Positions 44,542 to 55,924 are shown, counted from the stretch's first letter. The stretch is 64,000 bases of DNA from Talpa occidentalis (GCF_014898055.3 NW_023605305.1:110518734-110582733), one strand, 5' to 3'. The notes: generated by a model from the letters alone, not told the origin. Numbers and translations are program-made.

Positions 44542-44819
44542 CTTTTTTTTTTTTTTAAAGATTTATTTATTTATGCATACAAGAGCTAGAATACAGGCCA
44601 GAGATGCATGGGGTGATAGGACTCACCAGAGACAGAGTGGGGAACAGAACAGGCAGATTGACCGAAGTACACTGCTAAGGGGAGCAGGGCGTGAGTCAGG
44701 AGAGGGCTACTGCGCCATGTGGGTTGCTCCCTGGCCGGTGGGGATCAAACTCGTGCTGCAGAGGCTGTGAATTGCTTCATAGTGCGGTGTTTAACCCCTT
44801 GTGCCACCAGGGAGGCCCT
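44542..44819 (-). mobile_element. tRNA-derived SINE, copy 10
   Basis: Reverse-oriented copy with a T-run, TTTATGCATACAAGAGC tail and GTGCCACCAGGGAGGCCC head end. A 13-bp duplication GTCCTTGTTATTT lies at 44529-44541 and 44822-44834. GGTTAA-type head, grouping with copies 1-3 and 6. Confidence 0.93.
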
Positions 44820-44919
44820 AAGTCCTTGTTATTTGTGTGACGCTGGTGTGAGTGTGTGCATGGACCTGTGTGTTCTCCATCAGCCCCTGCAGACCCTGGG
44901 CCTGGATGCTGTTTGAGCG

Positions 44920-45205
44920 CTTGATCCATGTTAATTCTGATGGAGCACTTGAAATGAAGCCAGTCTGAATTGAAAGGTGCTCTAACCCAAACAAACACCA
45001 GATTGCAAAGACTTCATATGAAAAATAGACTGTAACTGATCTCGCTGAATTTTTATATTGATCACACATTGACATGAAAATAGTTCAGATCTGAAATAGA
45101 TCATCCATGTTAGTGTCACCTCTTTCTTCTTGCTGTCTAAATGTGGCTACTGGAAAATGTGAAACTTCCTATGTGGCTTGTATTCTATTTTCATGGCACG
45201 GTGGT
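44920..45205 (+). mobile_element. hAT-Charlie-type non-autonomous DNA transposon
   Basis: GAGCACTTGAAATGAAGCCA, GTCTGAATTGAAAGGTGCTC, GATTGCAAAGACTTCATATG, TTTTTATATTGATCACACAT, CTAAATGTGGCTACTGGAAA and TTCCTATGTGGCTTGTATTC follow a MER5-like Charlie consensus in order over about 280 bp. No transposase. Same family as the element at 61292-61580; the two are about 16 kb apart in the same orientation. No target duplication seen here. Confidence 0.75.
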
Positions 45206-45569
45206 GAGCTTGATCAATCTCAGTGGTGTTTTGCTGAGTCACAGGCTTTGGCTGCCCTGGCCCTGGTACCCTCCAACCCACAGGCTCTGCATTGAGCGAG
45301 TAGGTGAGCTTCTGACTTTCGTAACTTGGAACTGGAGAGGACACCATGTGAGTCTTCATGATCCCAGTTTCCTAAGGTGGCACCGCTACCCTCGCCGGGC
45401 TGTATGGGAGGCTACTGGTACCTGAGACCTGCTTGGTGGCCCAGGCACACTGGAGGTGTGCTTTTCCTGGACTGTAGCCAATCACTTCCTACCAAGTCTG
45501 AGCTGGATCTTTGACCTTAACATGTTTAGGATGCAGCTTAATGAAAAAAAGGCTTTAAAGATTACGTCG

Positions 45570-45815
45570 TCTAATCTTTTCATTTCATGAAAGAGAGCAC
45601 TAAGACCCAGCTGCACAGTGCTGGAGGGAGGTGATTATGAGTTTAGACTTCAGCTTAGGCAGTTCCAAGTTCAAATCCCAGCTCTGCCACTTCTTAGCAG
45701 GAGAGCTTAGGCAGGTTCATGGACTGGCTCTGGCTTCAGTTTGTTTCTATTAAATGGGGATCATCATAGTTCTCTGAATTAGACTGTTGTAAGAATAAAA
45801 TAAGAAAACACTTGA
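45570..45815 (+). repeat. MIR SINE, sense
   Basis: AGTTCAAATCCCAGCTCTGC, CACTTCTTAGCAGGAGAGCT, GCAGGTTCATGGACTGGCTC and TTAAATGGGGATCATCATAG match the MIR core well. The best-preserved MIR in the window. Left of it, TTTCATTTCATGAAAGAGAG with ACCCAGCTGCACAGTGC may be an antisense MIR remnant. Confidence 0.88.
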
Positions 45816-46155
45816 AAATATTATGGGCTGAATATTTGGGTCCCTGAAAATTCCTATGTTGAATCTTAACCACAAGGTGATGGGGTTTGGAGGTGAAGCA
45901 TTGGGTGGTGATTGAGTTGTGAGGGTAGAGCCAGCACGAACGGGATTCGTGTCCTAATAACAGAGACCCCCAGGGGACTCCCTCACCCCTTCCACCCTGT
46001 GAGGGAATAGTCACAAGTTAGCCAAATGAGACATGGAAACTGCTGGTGCCTTCATCTTGGACTTCCCAGCCATGAGAATGATGAGAAATAAATTTCTGTT
46101 GTTTTATAAGTCAGCCAGTCTACGGTATTCTGTTAGAGTCCAAAAGAACTAAGCT
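45815..46155 (+). mobile_element. MST/MLT1-type MaLR LTR, sense
   Basis: TTATGGGCTGAATATTTGGG starts it, followed by TTCCTATGTTGAATCTTAAC, AAGGTGATGGGGTTTGGAGG, GCCATGAGAATGATGAGAAA, TAAATTTCTGTTGTTTTATA and AGAACTAAGC at the end. Nearly complete solitary LTR inserted directly after the MIR. Confidence 0.88.
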
Positions 46156-46199
46156 AGTAAGTTACTGAGTCTGTGATCTGGCAGAAAGAGAGCACTTGA

Positions 46200-46275
46200 T
46201 AAATAGTAATTACTGACATTTAGGTAACTCAGGGTCCTACAGCTAACTATCAGCTGAGGTTGGACTTAGAGCCCG
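46200..46275 (-). repeat. MIR fragment, antisense
   Basis: CAGGGTCCTACAGCTAACTA and GACTTAGAGCCCGG resemble antisense MIR text (AAGGTCACACAGCTAG, GATTTGAACCC). Short. Confidence 0.45.
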
Positions 46276-46428
46276 GATGGCAACTTCTTATCCCGGCATC
46301 CTTGTTTCATTGGAGAGGCCAGCATGGGCACCCAAAGTCCAAGCACCAGGGCTCAGAGGCCAGTTTCCAGTACTCTGCCAAGGGCTCCTGCTGAGCCAGG
46401 CCCACTCAGCGCTTGTCTTTCCGTGCAG

Positions 46429-46468
46429 GATCTGCGTACCCGCCTGTGCCCTGAGCACAGAGAGTTGG
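46429..46468 (+). other. Possible small exon between good splice sites
   Basis: GCTTGTCTTTCCGTGCAG is a good acceptor with a pyrimidine tract and TTGGGTAAGTC is a near-consensus donor. The 40-nt interval is open, encoding DLRTRLCPEHREL in the frame that also continues on both sides. No family recognised. It could be an exon of an unknown plus-strand transcript or a chance pairing. Confidence 0.22.
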
Positions 46469-47159
46469 GTAAGTCTGGGGTCGCAGCTCATTCACATCAA
46501 GGCCCTTTCTTCTTTTGGCCTATGCTGGGGACCACTAAGTACCAGGTCTTTTGTTAGACTCTTGGGATGGCTCAGGGAGCTCTAGTTGACAAAGAGCTTG
46601 CTTTTAAGGAGCTTACACCATGTGGGGAGGTCACAAAGGATTCAGCTTATACACAGACCCCCACACACACCCCTCCCTGGCTGGCTCTGTCTGTGCCTGA
46701 AGTCCTGGGCCTCCGTTCCTGCAGATCAGGGGCCTGCCCGGAGGTCTGTCCCTCTTGCTGCTCACAGGCAAGTCCTGTAGCCCCTCACCTGGTGCCTGCC
46801 TTGCGTCTCAACTCACACCTTCATCTTGGGGCTTCCCTGTTGTCCTAAGGCGAGCAACACTATAAGACAGCCTTTGCACTCACCTGCTTTCTACCCTGAA
46901 AGTATGAGGGAATTAACACCCACATGGGAAGACCTTGACCTTGACCATAGGAGACAGAAACCTCAGGGTGTATTCTTTTCTCCTCCCCAGAAAGATTGGG
47001 TGGAGACACATTCACTTCTCTCAGTCTCTCTGAAGATGTCCTGTGAGACCAGCCATCACCTCACTCCAGCCCCTTGGGTTTGCTTCATCCCCTACCCCCC
47101 TCCCCTCCCTGTGGGACTGCATGCCTTCAAGATATGTGTTCTAGGGAACTGAGCCAAGG

Positions 47160-47580
47160 CTGTAGGAAGGTGATAAGTGCTCCACAGAAAGAACATTCAG
47201 AGTAGAGTAAAAGGGGGTTAGGAGCTGCTGAAAGGTGGCAATTTTCAGCAGAATTGTCAGATTAATCCTTGCTGAAATAGTGATATTTGAATGAAGACTT
47301 GAAGAAGGTGGGGACGTTAGCTGTTCCAGGGAAGGGGCATTCTGGAAGAGTGGAGGGAACAGCCAGTGCAAAGAGACGAAGGCAGAGGTGACCGGCAAGG
47401 TCATGGAGGAACAACGGGCCAGGTGGCTTAGGGGAGCGAGTAAGGCAGCGTTAGGACAGATGAGGTCAGAGTGGTGGGGAGTGTGGAGGGCTCATGTTAG
47501 GTCTTGCAGACCATACAAATGACTTGCACTTAAACTCCAAGTGCAAAAGGAGCCTGTGCTGAATCCTGAGCAGCTTTTGA
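47160..47580 (-). repeat. L2 LINE, antisense
   Basis: ATTTGAATGAAGACTTGAAG, AGGGAAGGGGCATTCTGGAA, GGGAACAGCCAGTGCAAAGA, GACAGATGAGGTCAGAGTGG and TTAGGTCTTGCAGACCATAC match the complement of the L2 3' region (CCTGGAATGCCCTTCCC, CTTTGCACTTGCTGTTCCC) in order. Confidence 0.8.
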
Positions 47581-47629
47581 CATGGCATTCAGCGAGCACC
47601 TGGGAGGTAGCACAAAGCTGGGCACATAG

Positions 47630-48063
47630 GAAGTACTCACTGGGAAGTACTCAGAAGTACTCAGAAGTGAACCTCCCTGGTGGCACAGCGGGTTGAGCGC
47701 AGTGCTGTGAAGATGTCCACAGCCTCCGCAGCGCGGGTTTGATTCCCCGCTGGCCAGAGAGATGCCCACATGGTGCAGCAGACCTCTCCTGTCTCGCCCG
47801 CTGCTCCCCTCAGCAGTGTGTTTCAGTCAGTCTGCCTGTTCTGCTCCCCACTCTGTCTCTGGTGAATTCTCTGCACAGCCCCCACCCCCGGCCCCATGTC
47901 TCTGGCTGTACCCCAGTTCTTGTATAAATAAATCTTCAAAAAAAAAAAAGGAGTACTAAGAAGTACTCAGAAGCATTGATGTAGAAGTATTCCCTCAGTA
48001 CTCAGAAGTGCTCAGAAGTACTCTGAAGTACTCCCTCAGAAGCGCACACAGTACTCACTCAGT
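47630..48063. repeat. Degenerate ~10-13 bp tandem repeat (GAAGTACTCA), interrupted by SINE copy 11
   Basis: Units close to AGAAGTACTCA occur three times at 47630-47671 and at least seven times, less perfectly, at 47951-48063, with variants such as AAGTGCTCAG and AAGTACTCTG. Directly left of the array, GCTGGGCACATAGGAAGTAC matches the GGCACATAGTAAGTGCTCA end of L2/MIR, so the array may have grown from such an end. Confidence 0.8.
47672..47950 (+). mobile_element. tRNA-derived SINE, copy 11 (forward)
   Basis: Forward copy: CCTCCCTGGTGGCACAGCGG head, TGGCACAGCGG A box, GGTTTGATTCC B box (one change), GCTGCTCCCCTCAGCAGTGT body, TTCTTGTATAAATAAATCTT tail then a run of A. It lacks the first GGG. 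Flanks AGTACTCAGAAGT and AGTACTAAGAAGT fit a duplication with one mismatch, but both lie in tandem repeat. Confidence 0.94.
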
Positions 48064-48064
48064 C

Positions 48065-49565
48065 TTGACTGACTTGAAATAAAACTGCAGTTGATCTTCA
48101 TGGACCCCACGGAGGAGCCCCAGCCCTCGAGAGGGCTCTAGCTGGACTTGCACATTTCTAACCAAGAGTTGAAAACAGATGGAAACAAAATGCCCACATT
48201 AATCCAAAAGGCATGTGGGGGAAAGATCAAATGGGGGAAGAGGACCAATGTGTTTTCAGCGGAGCTGTATGCTTCCTTCAGAACCAGATTTGTGGGAAGC
48301 CTGCCGGACCAACCTCGCACCTCATGGCAGAAAATTGGTTTCGACTGGATCCTGGTGATGGAAAAGCACACCCGTCTCTCCCTCAGCACCACAGTAGCGA
48401 GGACCAGATCTCCATGAAGATCCAGGGAGTGCTGGGAGCTGTAATGTCAGACATGTACCCAGCACATTTTTCCACAGGTGGTTCTACAAAAGCCCATTGG
48501 CAGGGTCCTTTGAGGTTTGACTTTTGGGGTTACACACATTTTAGGTTCCGTGTGGGTATGGTGGCTGTCTCCTTTTCTGGTCCTTGGGGCTGGCTGAAGG
48601 CAGAAGACATGCCTCTTTGTCTTTTCTAGAAGTTTCTCCATGCTTTCCTGCCCACCTCTAAAAGACCATGAAAGTCAAAGAAGGGACAAAGTTTGGGGTG
48701 GGTGCTGGGAAGTCAGAGGTCTGGGAGCATGCGCGAGTTAGCAGAGCAGTGGGGATACCCCAAGCTTTCTCTCTAATAAAGGGAACAGTTGCTTCCCAAG
48801 AACAGAAAGAGGAAAATGTAATTACATGAATCCTTTGATTCTGGGGGCGGTGGATTTGGGGGAGGGAGGGATCTTGTGGTTTAAGAGCCTGAATTTGACA
48901 CAATATCGATGATTTCTTTTAAGGAAATCTGGAGACTTGTGCCCAAGCCAAGGAAAATGGTTGGGCTCTTTGTCAAGAATTTTGTAAGTCAATCTTCCTA
49001 ATCATCTTATTTTGATGCACAACTAACCCTCAGCTATGCTGCTAGGAGAAAAAACAAGGCCCGAGAATTCTCAGGTATTTTCCAAGCAAGGCCACATGAA
49101 TCCTTGGAAACTAGAAAAGATTATTTAGTGCCCAATGAAGGATAAGTAGGGAGACTTGCATGTCTGTGGGTTTGAGGACCTGGTAAGTCCTCAGAGGAGC
49201 ATCTGGATAGCTAAGAGCAAGGCTCGTAGATGCTTAAGAGGTTCTGTCCAATTCCCCATGGGCAACTGAGGCCACAGGGAGGTCCAGCTGTTCAGAAGGC
49301 CTGGCCCCAGGTGTTACCTGGTGTTTCTAGAAGCCATTGTTATAGCTACTCTGTGTATGGCTTTTGTTTTATTGGGTTTTGTGAAAAACTGAATTGCCAT
49401 GATAGGGTTCATAGAAATACAGGAAAGAGTATTTCAAAATTTAATGACCATCAAGGCAACGTCAGACACCATCACTACATCCTTGATTGCGAGAAAAGGG
49501 ATGGTGCAGTCTGCTAACAAACAGAATATTGTTAGTCAGGGAAGCATCCATGGCACCCAGACGTC
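48065..49565. other. Unassigned DNA
   Basis: No gene or named repeat. The 138-codon plus frame at 48213-48629 shows no domain and overlaps an open 89-codon frame. A short retained sense of AT/GC balance only. Confidence 0.35.
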
Positions 49566-49569
49566 CAGA

Positions 49570-49673
49570 AAATAGAAATAATAAAAAGAGGAAGGCAGGG
49601 GAGGGGAGAGAGAGGTCGGGAGGGCAGGAAGAAGGGGGCAAGGAAGGAAGGAGAGGCAGGTAGGAAGAGGAGA
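49570..49673. repeat. Polypurine tract (GGAA/GGGA-rich)
   Basis: About 100 bp almost free of pyrimidines on the plus strand, with GAAGG and GAGGGG repeats. Open frames opposite it code Pro/Ser/Leu-rich text and are artefacts. Confidence 0.8.
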
Positions 49674-50559
49674 TTCTACTTTTCGGTCTCAGCCCACGTC
49701 CCATCCTGTCCAGAATCCACAGGAGTGCATTTGGGGGCAGCTGCTCTCCCCTATCTGATCCCCCAGCTCTTCGTCTATCACGACACGCTCGTTCTAACCC
49801 AGGATGCGAACCACCCACCACAGACCAAACCCAGCTCATTGCCTGTTTCTCATATGTGAGCTGAGAGAGACTTTTACATTTTTAACTGGTGGAAAAAAGT
49901 CAGAGAAAGAATATTCTGTGGCATGTGAACCTTTTATGAAGTTCAAATCCGTGTCCACAAACAAAGATTTGCCAGAACATAGCTGTGCTCATTTTCTTGC
50001 TTACTGCCTATGACCGTGTTTGTGGGGAGTAGTTGAGACAGAGTGAGTGTCCCCCCAAAGCCTCAGTAGTTTCCTCTCTGACACTTCCCAGAGCATGCTT
50101 GCTGGTCCCCACTCTACCCTGTGTACCCCTGAGACAACACTCACACCTTCGAACAGTCTGTCTCCCCTTCCCCTGGGCCTGCGTCCCCACCCTCGCCCAT
50201 AGCCGCTCTCCCCCTGGCACAGCTGGCCAGTCTATCACTTGCCAGCTGCGGCTTGTCTGGGACTCAGGCTGGCAGTGGGGAAATGAGGATGCAGGAGCCC
50301 AGAAGGTGACTCTTCCCTTCCCTGGTCATGGCCCAGACTCACCTGAAACCACCACAGCTTTTGTGGCTTCTGAAACAACAGTCTTCTGGATTGTAGAGCA
50401 GAAGAATTTCTGCATCTTTCTTTGCCTCGAGCTCACTGTAGTCTCTATGCATCGCTCAGGAAGAGAGGCCTTTTGGAGAGAGAGTACCATTAGCTCACAA
50501 AATGCTTCCCCTGGGTTGGGGATGAGAGTTTACAATGTAGAGGGCACGTCAAAGGTCAC

Positions 50560-51430
50560 ATGTTCTTCCCATCGACCTGCTTCCTCTGTGACATGACCTG
50601 CATGTTCCTGCTTCTTGGCCCCATTATTTCCCTTCCGTCTGCCTGGGATCTGCCCCTTCTTTTCCATGCACAGCTTCCTTAAAGTGTTGTTCATGCCCAA
50701 CCTCCTCCAAGAAGCTTTCCCAGACTGTGTCTGTAACAAATTCTTTCCCAAAGCTCAAATATGTCCCTTCTGCTCCTCACTGAGTTCTGGGATTTTCAGG
50801 GACTGTCCTGACATCTGGTGTCCAGCCCCTCATCTCCATGCCCATGACCCCTGGCCCAGGGCAGGCTGGTCTTTCTCCAGAACCTCTAGAAGTGGTCCTC
50901 ACACAACCAGGCTGTCTGTTCCCTTCCTTCCTGTCAGGGCTCTAGAACAATTGTCTGATGTAAAGTTGAACATCTTGACTCCTGGCTCCTGGTTTCACAC
51001 CCTTCCCTGTTCTCTGGAGAGAGGGTATGAAACCTCATAAGTGCTGGTTCCCAGTTTCCTCACCAATCTCCCCCTGCTTTAAATTCTATTCCCTGGCACC
51101 CACTACGCAGGGTTCTCTGATGCACTGGCCATTATATTTTCCTCTCTGCCTGATGCTTCACTGCCTCTGCACCGAGGCCCTGTCTCCTAATGCCCCAGCT
51201 TAATGGCTCAGTCCAACGCTTCCCTCATCTTTTCTCACCAAGCTGGAGTCTCTGATTTTCTATCTATGCCCCCAAATACCTAACTTAACCATTCAGCTTT
51301 CCACATGACATTGTATTTATGTCTTCCTGATTGTTTCTTCCCTGCAACTGAATCTTATTTATCTTTATACCACTGGTTCTTCTTTTAGTCTCAGATGAAT
51401 AAGTGTTTTTTGAGCAAGTAAAGAGATCGC
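50560..51430 (+). repeat. L2 LINE 3' region, sense
   Basis: TCCTCCAAGAAGCTTTCCCA follows L2 CCTCCTCCAGGAAGCCTTCCC closely; TTTCCCTTCCGTCTGCCTGG and AACCTC, then TGTATTTATGTCTTCCTGAT, TCTTTATACCACTGGTTCTT and GATGAATAAGTGTTTTTTGA fit the rest of the L2 3' end. May be two overlapping L2 copies (50.56-50.85 and 51.05-51.43 kb). Confidence 0.65.
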
Positions 51431-51659
51431 TGACAAATCCTCTGTAGACAGGTGGTATTTTACATTTGTGTCCTTAGGACCTGGCTCAGTATGTGTTTTT
51501 GCTGCTCGTCAGGATGATTCCACTTTGCTGTTCTTTGTGTTAAAGATGCTGTGCAGACTCTTGGCCAAACCTGTGCCTCCTGGCAGCCCTGCGGATTCTG
51601 TCTCTAACACACTTCTTGGCTCACATAATACAATTATAATGATAAAAATAATTACAGGC

Positions 51660-51875
51660 TGACCATTTGATCTCTGTGTATCAAACATGCCAGTATATCA
51701 TCTCCAATCCTCAGCACAACTCTGCAAGATTCACAGTATTTTCTACCAAAGAAATGAAGGCCCTGGGCAGATCAGTTACTTTCTGAAGATTATACTGCTA
51801 GTTATTGACAAAACTGGGGTTTGAACTAAAGTCTGCCTGGCGACATACATTTTAATCTTTCCATGTGAGTTTTTT
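51660..51875 (-). repeat. MIR SINE, antisense
   Basis: TCTCCAATCCTCAGCACAAC, TCTGCAAGATTCACAGTATT, AAATGAAGGCCCTGGGCAGA, TACTGCTAGTTATTGACAAA and GGGGTTTGAACTAAAGTCTG follow the antisense MIR order. Confidence 0.82.
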
Positions 51876-52264
51876 TCCTATTTGCAATTTATATTTTAGC
51901 AATATCAACACAACGATAAAGTAATAGGGAAGCAAAGAAAAGAAAGGAAAAAGGGAAATTTCAGTCACAACCATGCCACCTGAAAAAAATCCAGCTGCTT
52001 CAGTTTGCCCATGTTCTCAGCCTGTACTGGTCCAGATGTGTCTAACGAACCTGGGTAAACAGACCATTCTTTACCCAACACTACATCAAGGGCATTCGCC
52101 AACTTTTCATCAGAGTCTTCCGAACTGCAGTTTTAATGACTTGTAGTTGGTTTCTGATCTCAGCATGACTAGCCGCCTCGTCCCACTCCAGTGGCACCTC
52201 CGTCCCTCCCCCGTTCTACCCGCTGCTCCATGAGTGCGTCTGACCTTTATTGGAGACAGCTGTG

Positions 52265-52515
52265 ACGAGAGCGCTGTACTTGGTGCCAGAGACGTTGGAT
52301 GGAGTCCCAGATCTGACAATAAATAGTTGTGTGACCTTGGGCAAGTCAAGTTCATTCAATTTTGAGCTCCTCCCTTAGTCTGTGAGCAACTTTAAGGCAG
52401 GAACTATATTTTCCTTTTCTTTTGCAGGCCTTGTATCTGGCACAGAGAATGAGAGCAATACATGCATAGTAACAACACTCGACTTCCTCATATGTAAAAT
52501 TGGATAATTAAGCCT
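52265..52515 (+). repeat. MIR SINE, sense, interrupted
   Basis: Left part: GTGTGACCTTGGGCAAGTCA at the MIR core. Right part: CGACTTCCTCATATGTAAAA then TTGGATAATTAAGCCTGTAC continues the unit. Between them about 110 bp of L2-type terminal text intervenes, so the MIR seems to carry a nested L2 end. Confidence 0.75.
52365..52465 (+). repeat. L2 LINE 3' terminus nested in MIR
   Basis: TTAGTCTGTGAGCAACTTTA, AGGCAGGAACTATATTTTCC and GCAGGCCTTGTATCTGGCAC resemble L2's CTAGACTGTGAGCTCCTTGA, GGGCAGGGACTGTGTCTT and AGTGCCTGGCACA end. Confidence 0.65.
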
Positions 52516-52546
52516 GTACCATAAGGATATGATAATTAACTGGATT

Positions 52547-52549
<3 letters not shown>

Positions 52550-52580
<31 letters not shown>
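52550..52580. repeat. (CA)n microsatellite
   Basis: Fifteen perfect CA units. Likely polymorphic. Confidence 0.97.
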
Positions 52581-52583
<3 letters not shown>

Positions 52584-52599
52584 GCACGCTATGGTTGTA

Positions 52600-53980
52600 A
52601 ATCATTATGGAAATATTAGTGGGTATAACTATTATGATTGCTGCTTTTATGCAATTCACATAAAAGTCTATTCAATGATTTGGAAGACAGGGGGCTTCCT
52701 GACTGAACGCTGTGTTTTCCCTCCAGATGTTTGGCATCCTGTAGGCACAGTAGACCACAGACTTAAAGGAGCTGTCATATGGTATTTATATTGAACTGTC
52801 TGTATACCTTCTTCACGATGGACTCTGCTTTTAACAGCAGAGGCTGCATGTGCTTAACTTGCTTGTGTGCAGCCCAGCCCTTAAGTGTGCTGTGGGGTGA
52901 TTAAAATGATGGTTGTGGGAGGGTAGATGTTCAGGTCTTTGGGGCCTAGATTTGCAAGAACTCATTCTGGTTGGTATGGTCCTTTACTGGGGATAGAAGC
53001 TGCTGGGATGAGTTGGTTTTTTTTCTAAAAGGAAACAGTCTGACAATGTGGAGGCAGATTTCCATTCTTAACCAGGTATAAGGACAGTGACCTCACAGAA
53101 AACAAAAGGGAACACTGCAGAGATTTGTGAAATAATTCTATCTTATCTATTCTTATGATGATCTCTTTTCACCACAAAATCCTAAGAGCCATAATTTCTC
53201 CATTATCTACTTACTATCAGCATTGTGATTCTCAGTCTTCATAAATGATTAAGTTGTCTTTAAGGTTGGTGAACTCCAAAGACCAGAAGCATATTGGTTA
53301 TATAGCACTGTGAACATGAATAAGATGCTATTTCAAAATGACCCTGTACCTAACTAACTTTGATTTAAAGATTAAAGAATAAATAGAGATAAATCAGTTT
53401 TTACAGGTATGTCTTCAAAAGTGGTAAAATGGTTTAAATTGCACAGTAAAAATATTTTCTAGTATGTTAGAAAATGAAACTAAATATAAAATTACCAAAA
53501 CTTTTTTTATAATAGAAAGTAGTTCAGATGGGTAATTGTAAAATACCATTTAATCTGATTAGTGTACTTGAAAAGGAGTTATAAAGTAGTATGCTTCTAA
53601 TCATGATAGATACTTGTATTCTATTAGCCCTCCCACAGGTAACAATGATATACTCTGACTTAAAATGTTAAAACCAAACATTTAAAGGCATTGGAATGTG
53701 ATCAAGTGTAAACAAACTGGAGGAATGTCAACTCATGAAAGAGGGCATCTGAATGGGATTTTCACAGCTTAGCATCCTATCCAGTCTTCGAGGCGCAGGG
53801 TGGCTGAACTTAAATAGAAAGCCTCAATATTAGCGTCGTGAGGTGTCAGAGGATAGTGTTTGGGGTTGCCAAAGTGACTGTAAAGTTAGGGAGAAAATAA
53901 TCTTGAAGAGGAGAGAACCATAGAAGGGGAGCCTAAATTTTGTGTATAAGCTTTAGTCAGTTATACTAATTACTAATTTA
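52600..53980. other. Unassigned AT-rich DNA
   Basis: No gene or clear repeat. The right part may be 5' sequence of the following HAL1/L1 relic, but I cannot show it. Confidence 0.35.
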
Positions 53981-53999
53981 AGCACCTGGAGGAGACACT

Positions 54000-55920
54000 C
54001 CAGCGAAAATATGTAGAAAGCAGCAGTTGGAAGACTGAAGGAATTAAGTGGATATTTCAGTTGTTACCCTAGTTATCTGTCTTTCCATCTAGGTCAAAAA
54101 TAATAGTCCCCAGAGACTCTGCAGTGTTTCAGTCACAATAATTACACAAGTATATACCACTACATATGTAAATAAAGGAAAAATAAGACTCATAGTCAAG
54201 AATAAGCAACCAGCCAATAGAAACCAGCATTGAGATCATTCAGATGTTGAAATGATCAAATAAGAACTTTAAATAGCAATTATAAATATATTCAGTGACT
54301 GAAAGAAAACTGTAATTATTAAGAATGAGAAGAGAATCTCAGCAAAGAAATAGAAATTATGAAAACCAGCCAGATAGAAATTCTAAAACTGAAAAGTACA
54401 ACTTTGAAATGAAGTAAAATCAATAAGTTTAATACCAGATTGAAGATGACGAAAGACAGATCATTAGTTGAACATGGATCCATATAAACCATCTCATATT
54501 GAAAATGGAATGAAAAAAGAGTAAAGAAAAGTAAATAGACTCTTGGTGATTTGTGGGAAAATATCAAGTGGTCTAACATGTATAACTGGAGATCAGAAGG
54601 AGATGAGGCAGGAAATAATAAAAAATAATTTCAAGTTTTATGAAAAGGCAAATTTATGAATCTAAGAAACTTGATGATCACTAAGCAAAATATAACACAA
54701 AAAGGAATAGAAGAAATAAAAGATACTATAATAACATCTTTAAACTACCCAAATCATATTTTAAAAACCTGGTCAATCTATAATTCTGTACTAAGAAAAA
54801 ATACACTTCAAAAAATGAAGGTAAAATAAAGATAATTTTCAGATAAGCAAAAACTGAGAGAAACCAATGACAGCAGAAATGACTGTAAGTAATCTCAAAG
54901 AAATTTTAAGACAGTGGAGGATTGTTTTTAGAAATTTCAAAGTGAGTGATTTGAAACTTTTAATTCTATACTTCTCCAAACTATCAATCACGGGTCTCTA
55001 GAATAAAGCCATTTTCAGATAAGTTCTCAAACAGTTCAGCTATATTCAAGAAAATTTAAGAATTGACAATGCATTTGTTCAATGAATCATAGCTACACAG
55101 AAAATAAAGAAAATGGGAAAAGAAGGTAATTATTAAATCCAGAGAAAACAAAAAGTTATGTGGGAAGGAAATTTACCTATCGCTTACTTCACAACTCAGC
55201 TGGCAATTGCGGAATAATCGTCATCATGTATACCATATATTGATCTAATCAAAACTGTGCTCTAAATATGTTGGGAGGATCAAGGTAGGGAAGGAAGAAG
55301 GCAGTAGGGAAAATGAGGTAGGAAGGAGGAAAGAGAGCAGCTTCCTCTTTTACAAGGGAAATGAATCGATAATTCCTAAAATTAAAAAAAAAAAGTAATC
55401 TTCATGTTACTAGGTGAGAGCAATTAATACCAAATGAAGCAGTGAGAAGAGTTGCCTTTAGGAAAATGGAGTCAGGTGGGGAAGCCAGGGACCTCTGTTT
55501 TATGTGATAAACTTTATTTCTGTAGCTGGCTCTTTAAATTATGTGCTTGTATAATACTGATAAAAATATAAAGTTAAAAAAAGAAAAAAATCTTGCAACC
55601 AAATCTTGCAACCAATTATGCTAGGTGAAATAAGTGAGAGAAAGACAAACATTATATAATGTCACTAGAAGACAAAGAAACAACTAAGGAAGAAGCAAAA
55701 CAAAAGAAAAACGAGCAAAATAGTGGTCATAAGAAGGGAAGGGAGAGGCAAGAGGGTAAATCAGATAAAAAGGGTCAGTTGTGTGGTGCAGGATGGAAAC
55801 TGGACTTTTACTGGTGAAGATAATGGAGCAGATACAGATGTTGATTTATGATGCTGTACTCCTGAAAGCTATATAATATTATAAATGAATGTTACTTCAA
55901 TAAAATCTTTTTAAGTAAAA
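54000..55920 (+). repeat. HAL1 / old L1 LINE relic, sense
   Basis: The left part matches old L1/HAL1 5' and ORF1-region text (CAACCAGCCAATAGAAACCA, GAGAATCTCAGCAAAGAAAT, AGAAATTCTAAAACTGAAAA, ATGAAGGTAAAATAAAGATA, AGATAAGCAAAAACTGAGAG). The right part (55610-55920) is the L1 3' end (GGTGAAATAAGTGAGAGAAA, TTATGATGCTGTACTCCTGA, ACTTCAATAAAATCTTTTTA). There is no ORF2 text between, which fits HAL1, an L1 relative with ORF1 only. All frames are broken. Confidence 0.7.
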
Positions 55921-55924
55921 AGAG

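Noticed and set aside
47630..48063. CRISPR-like array
   Set aside because: Units are 10-13 bp, degenerate and lack unique spacers of constant size; this is a eukaryotic tandem repeat.
50033..50596. 187-codon plus frame
   Set aside because: Its end overlaps the start of L2-type sequence, and the rest has no recognisable domain; composition is that of pyrimidine-rich non-coding DNA.
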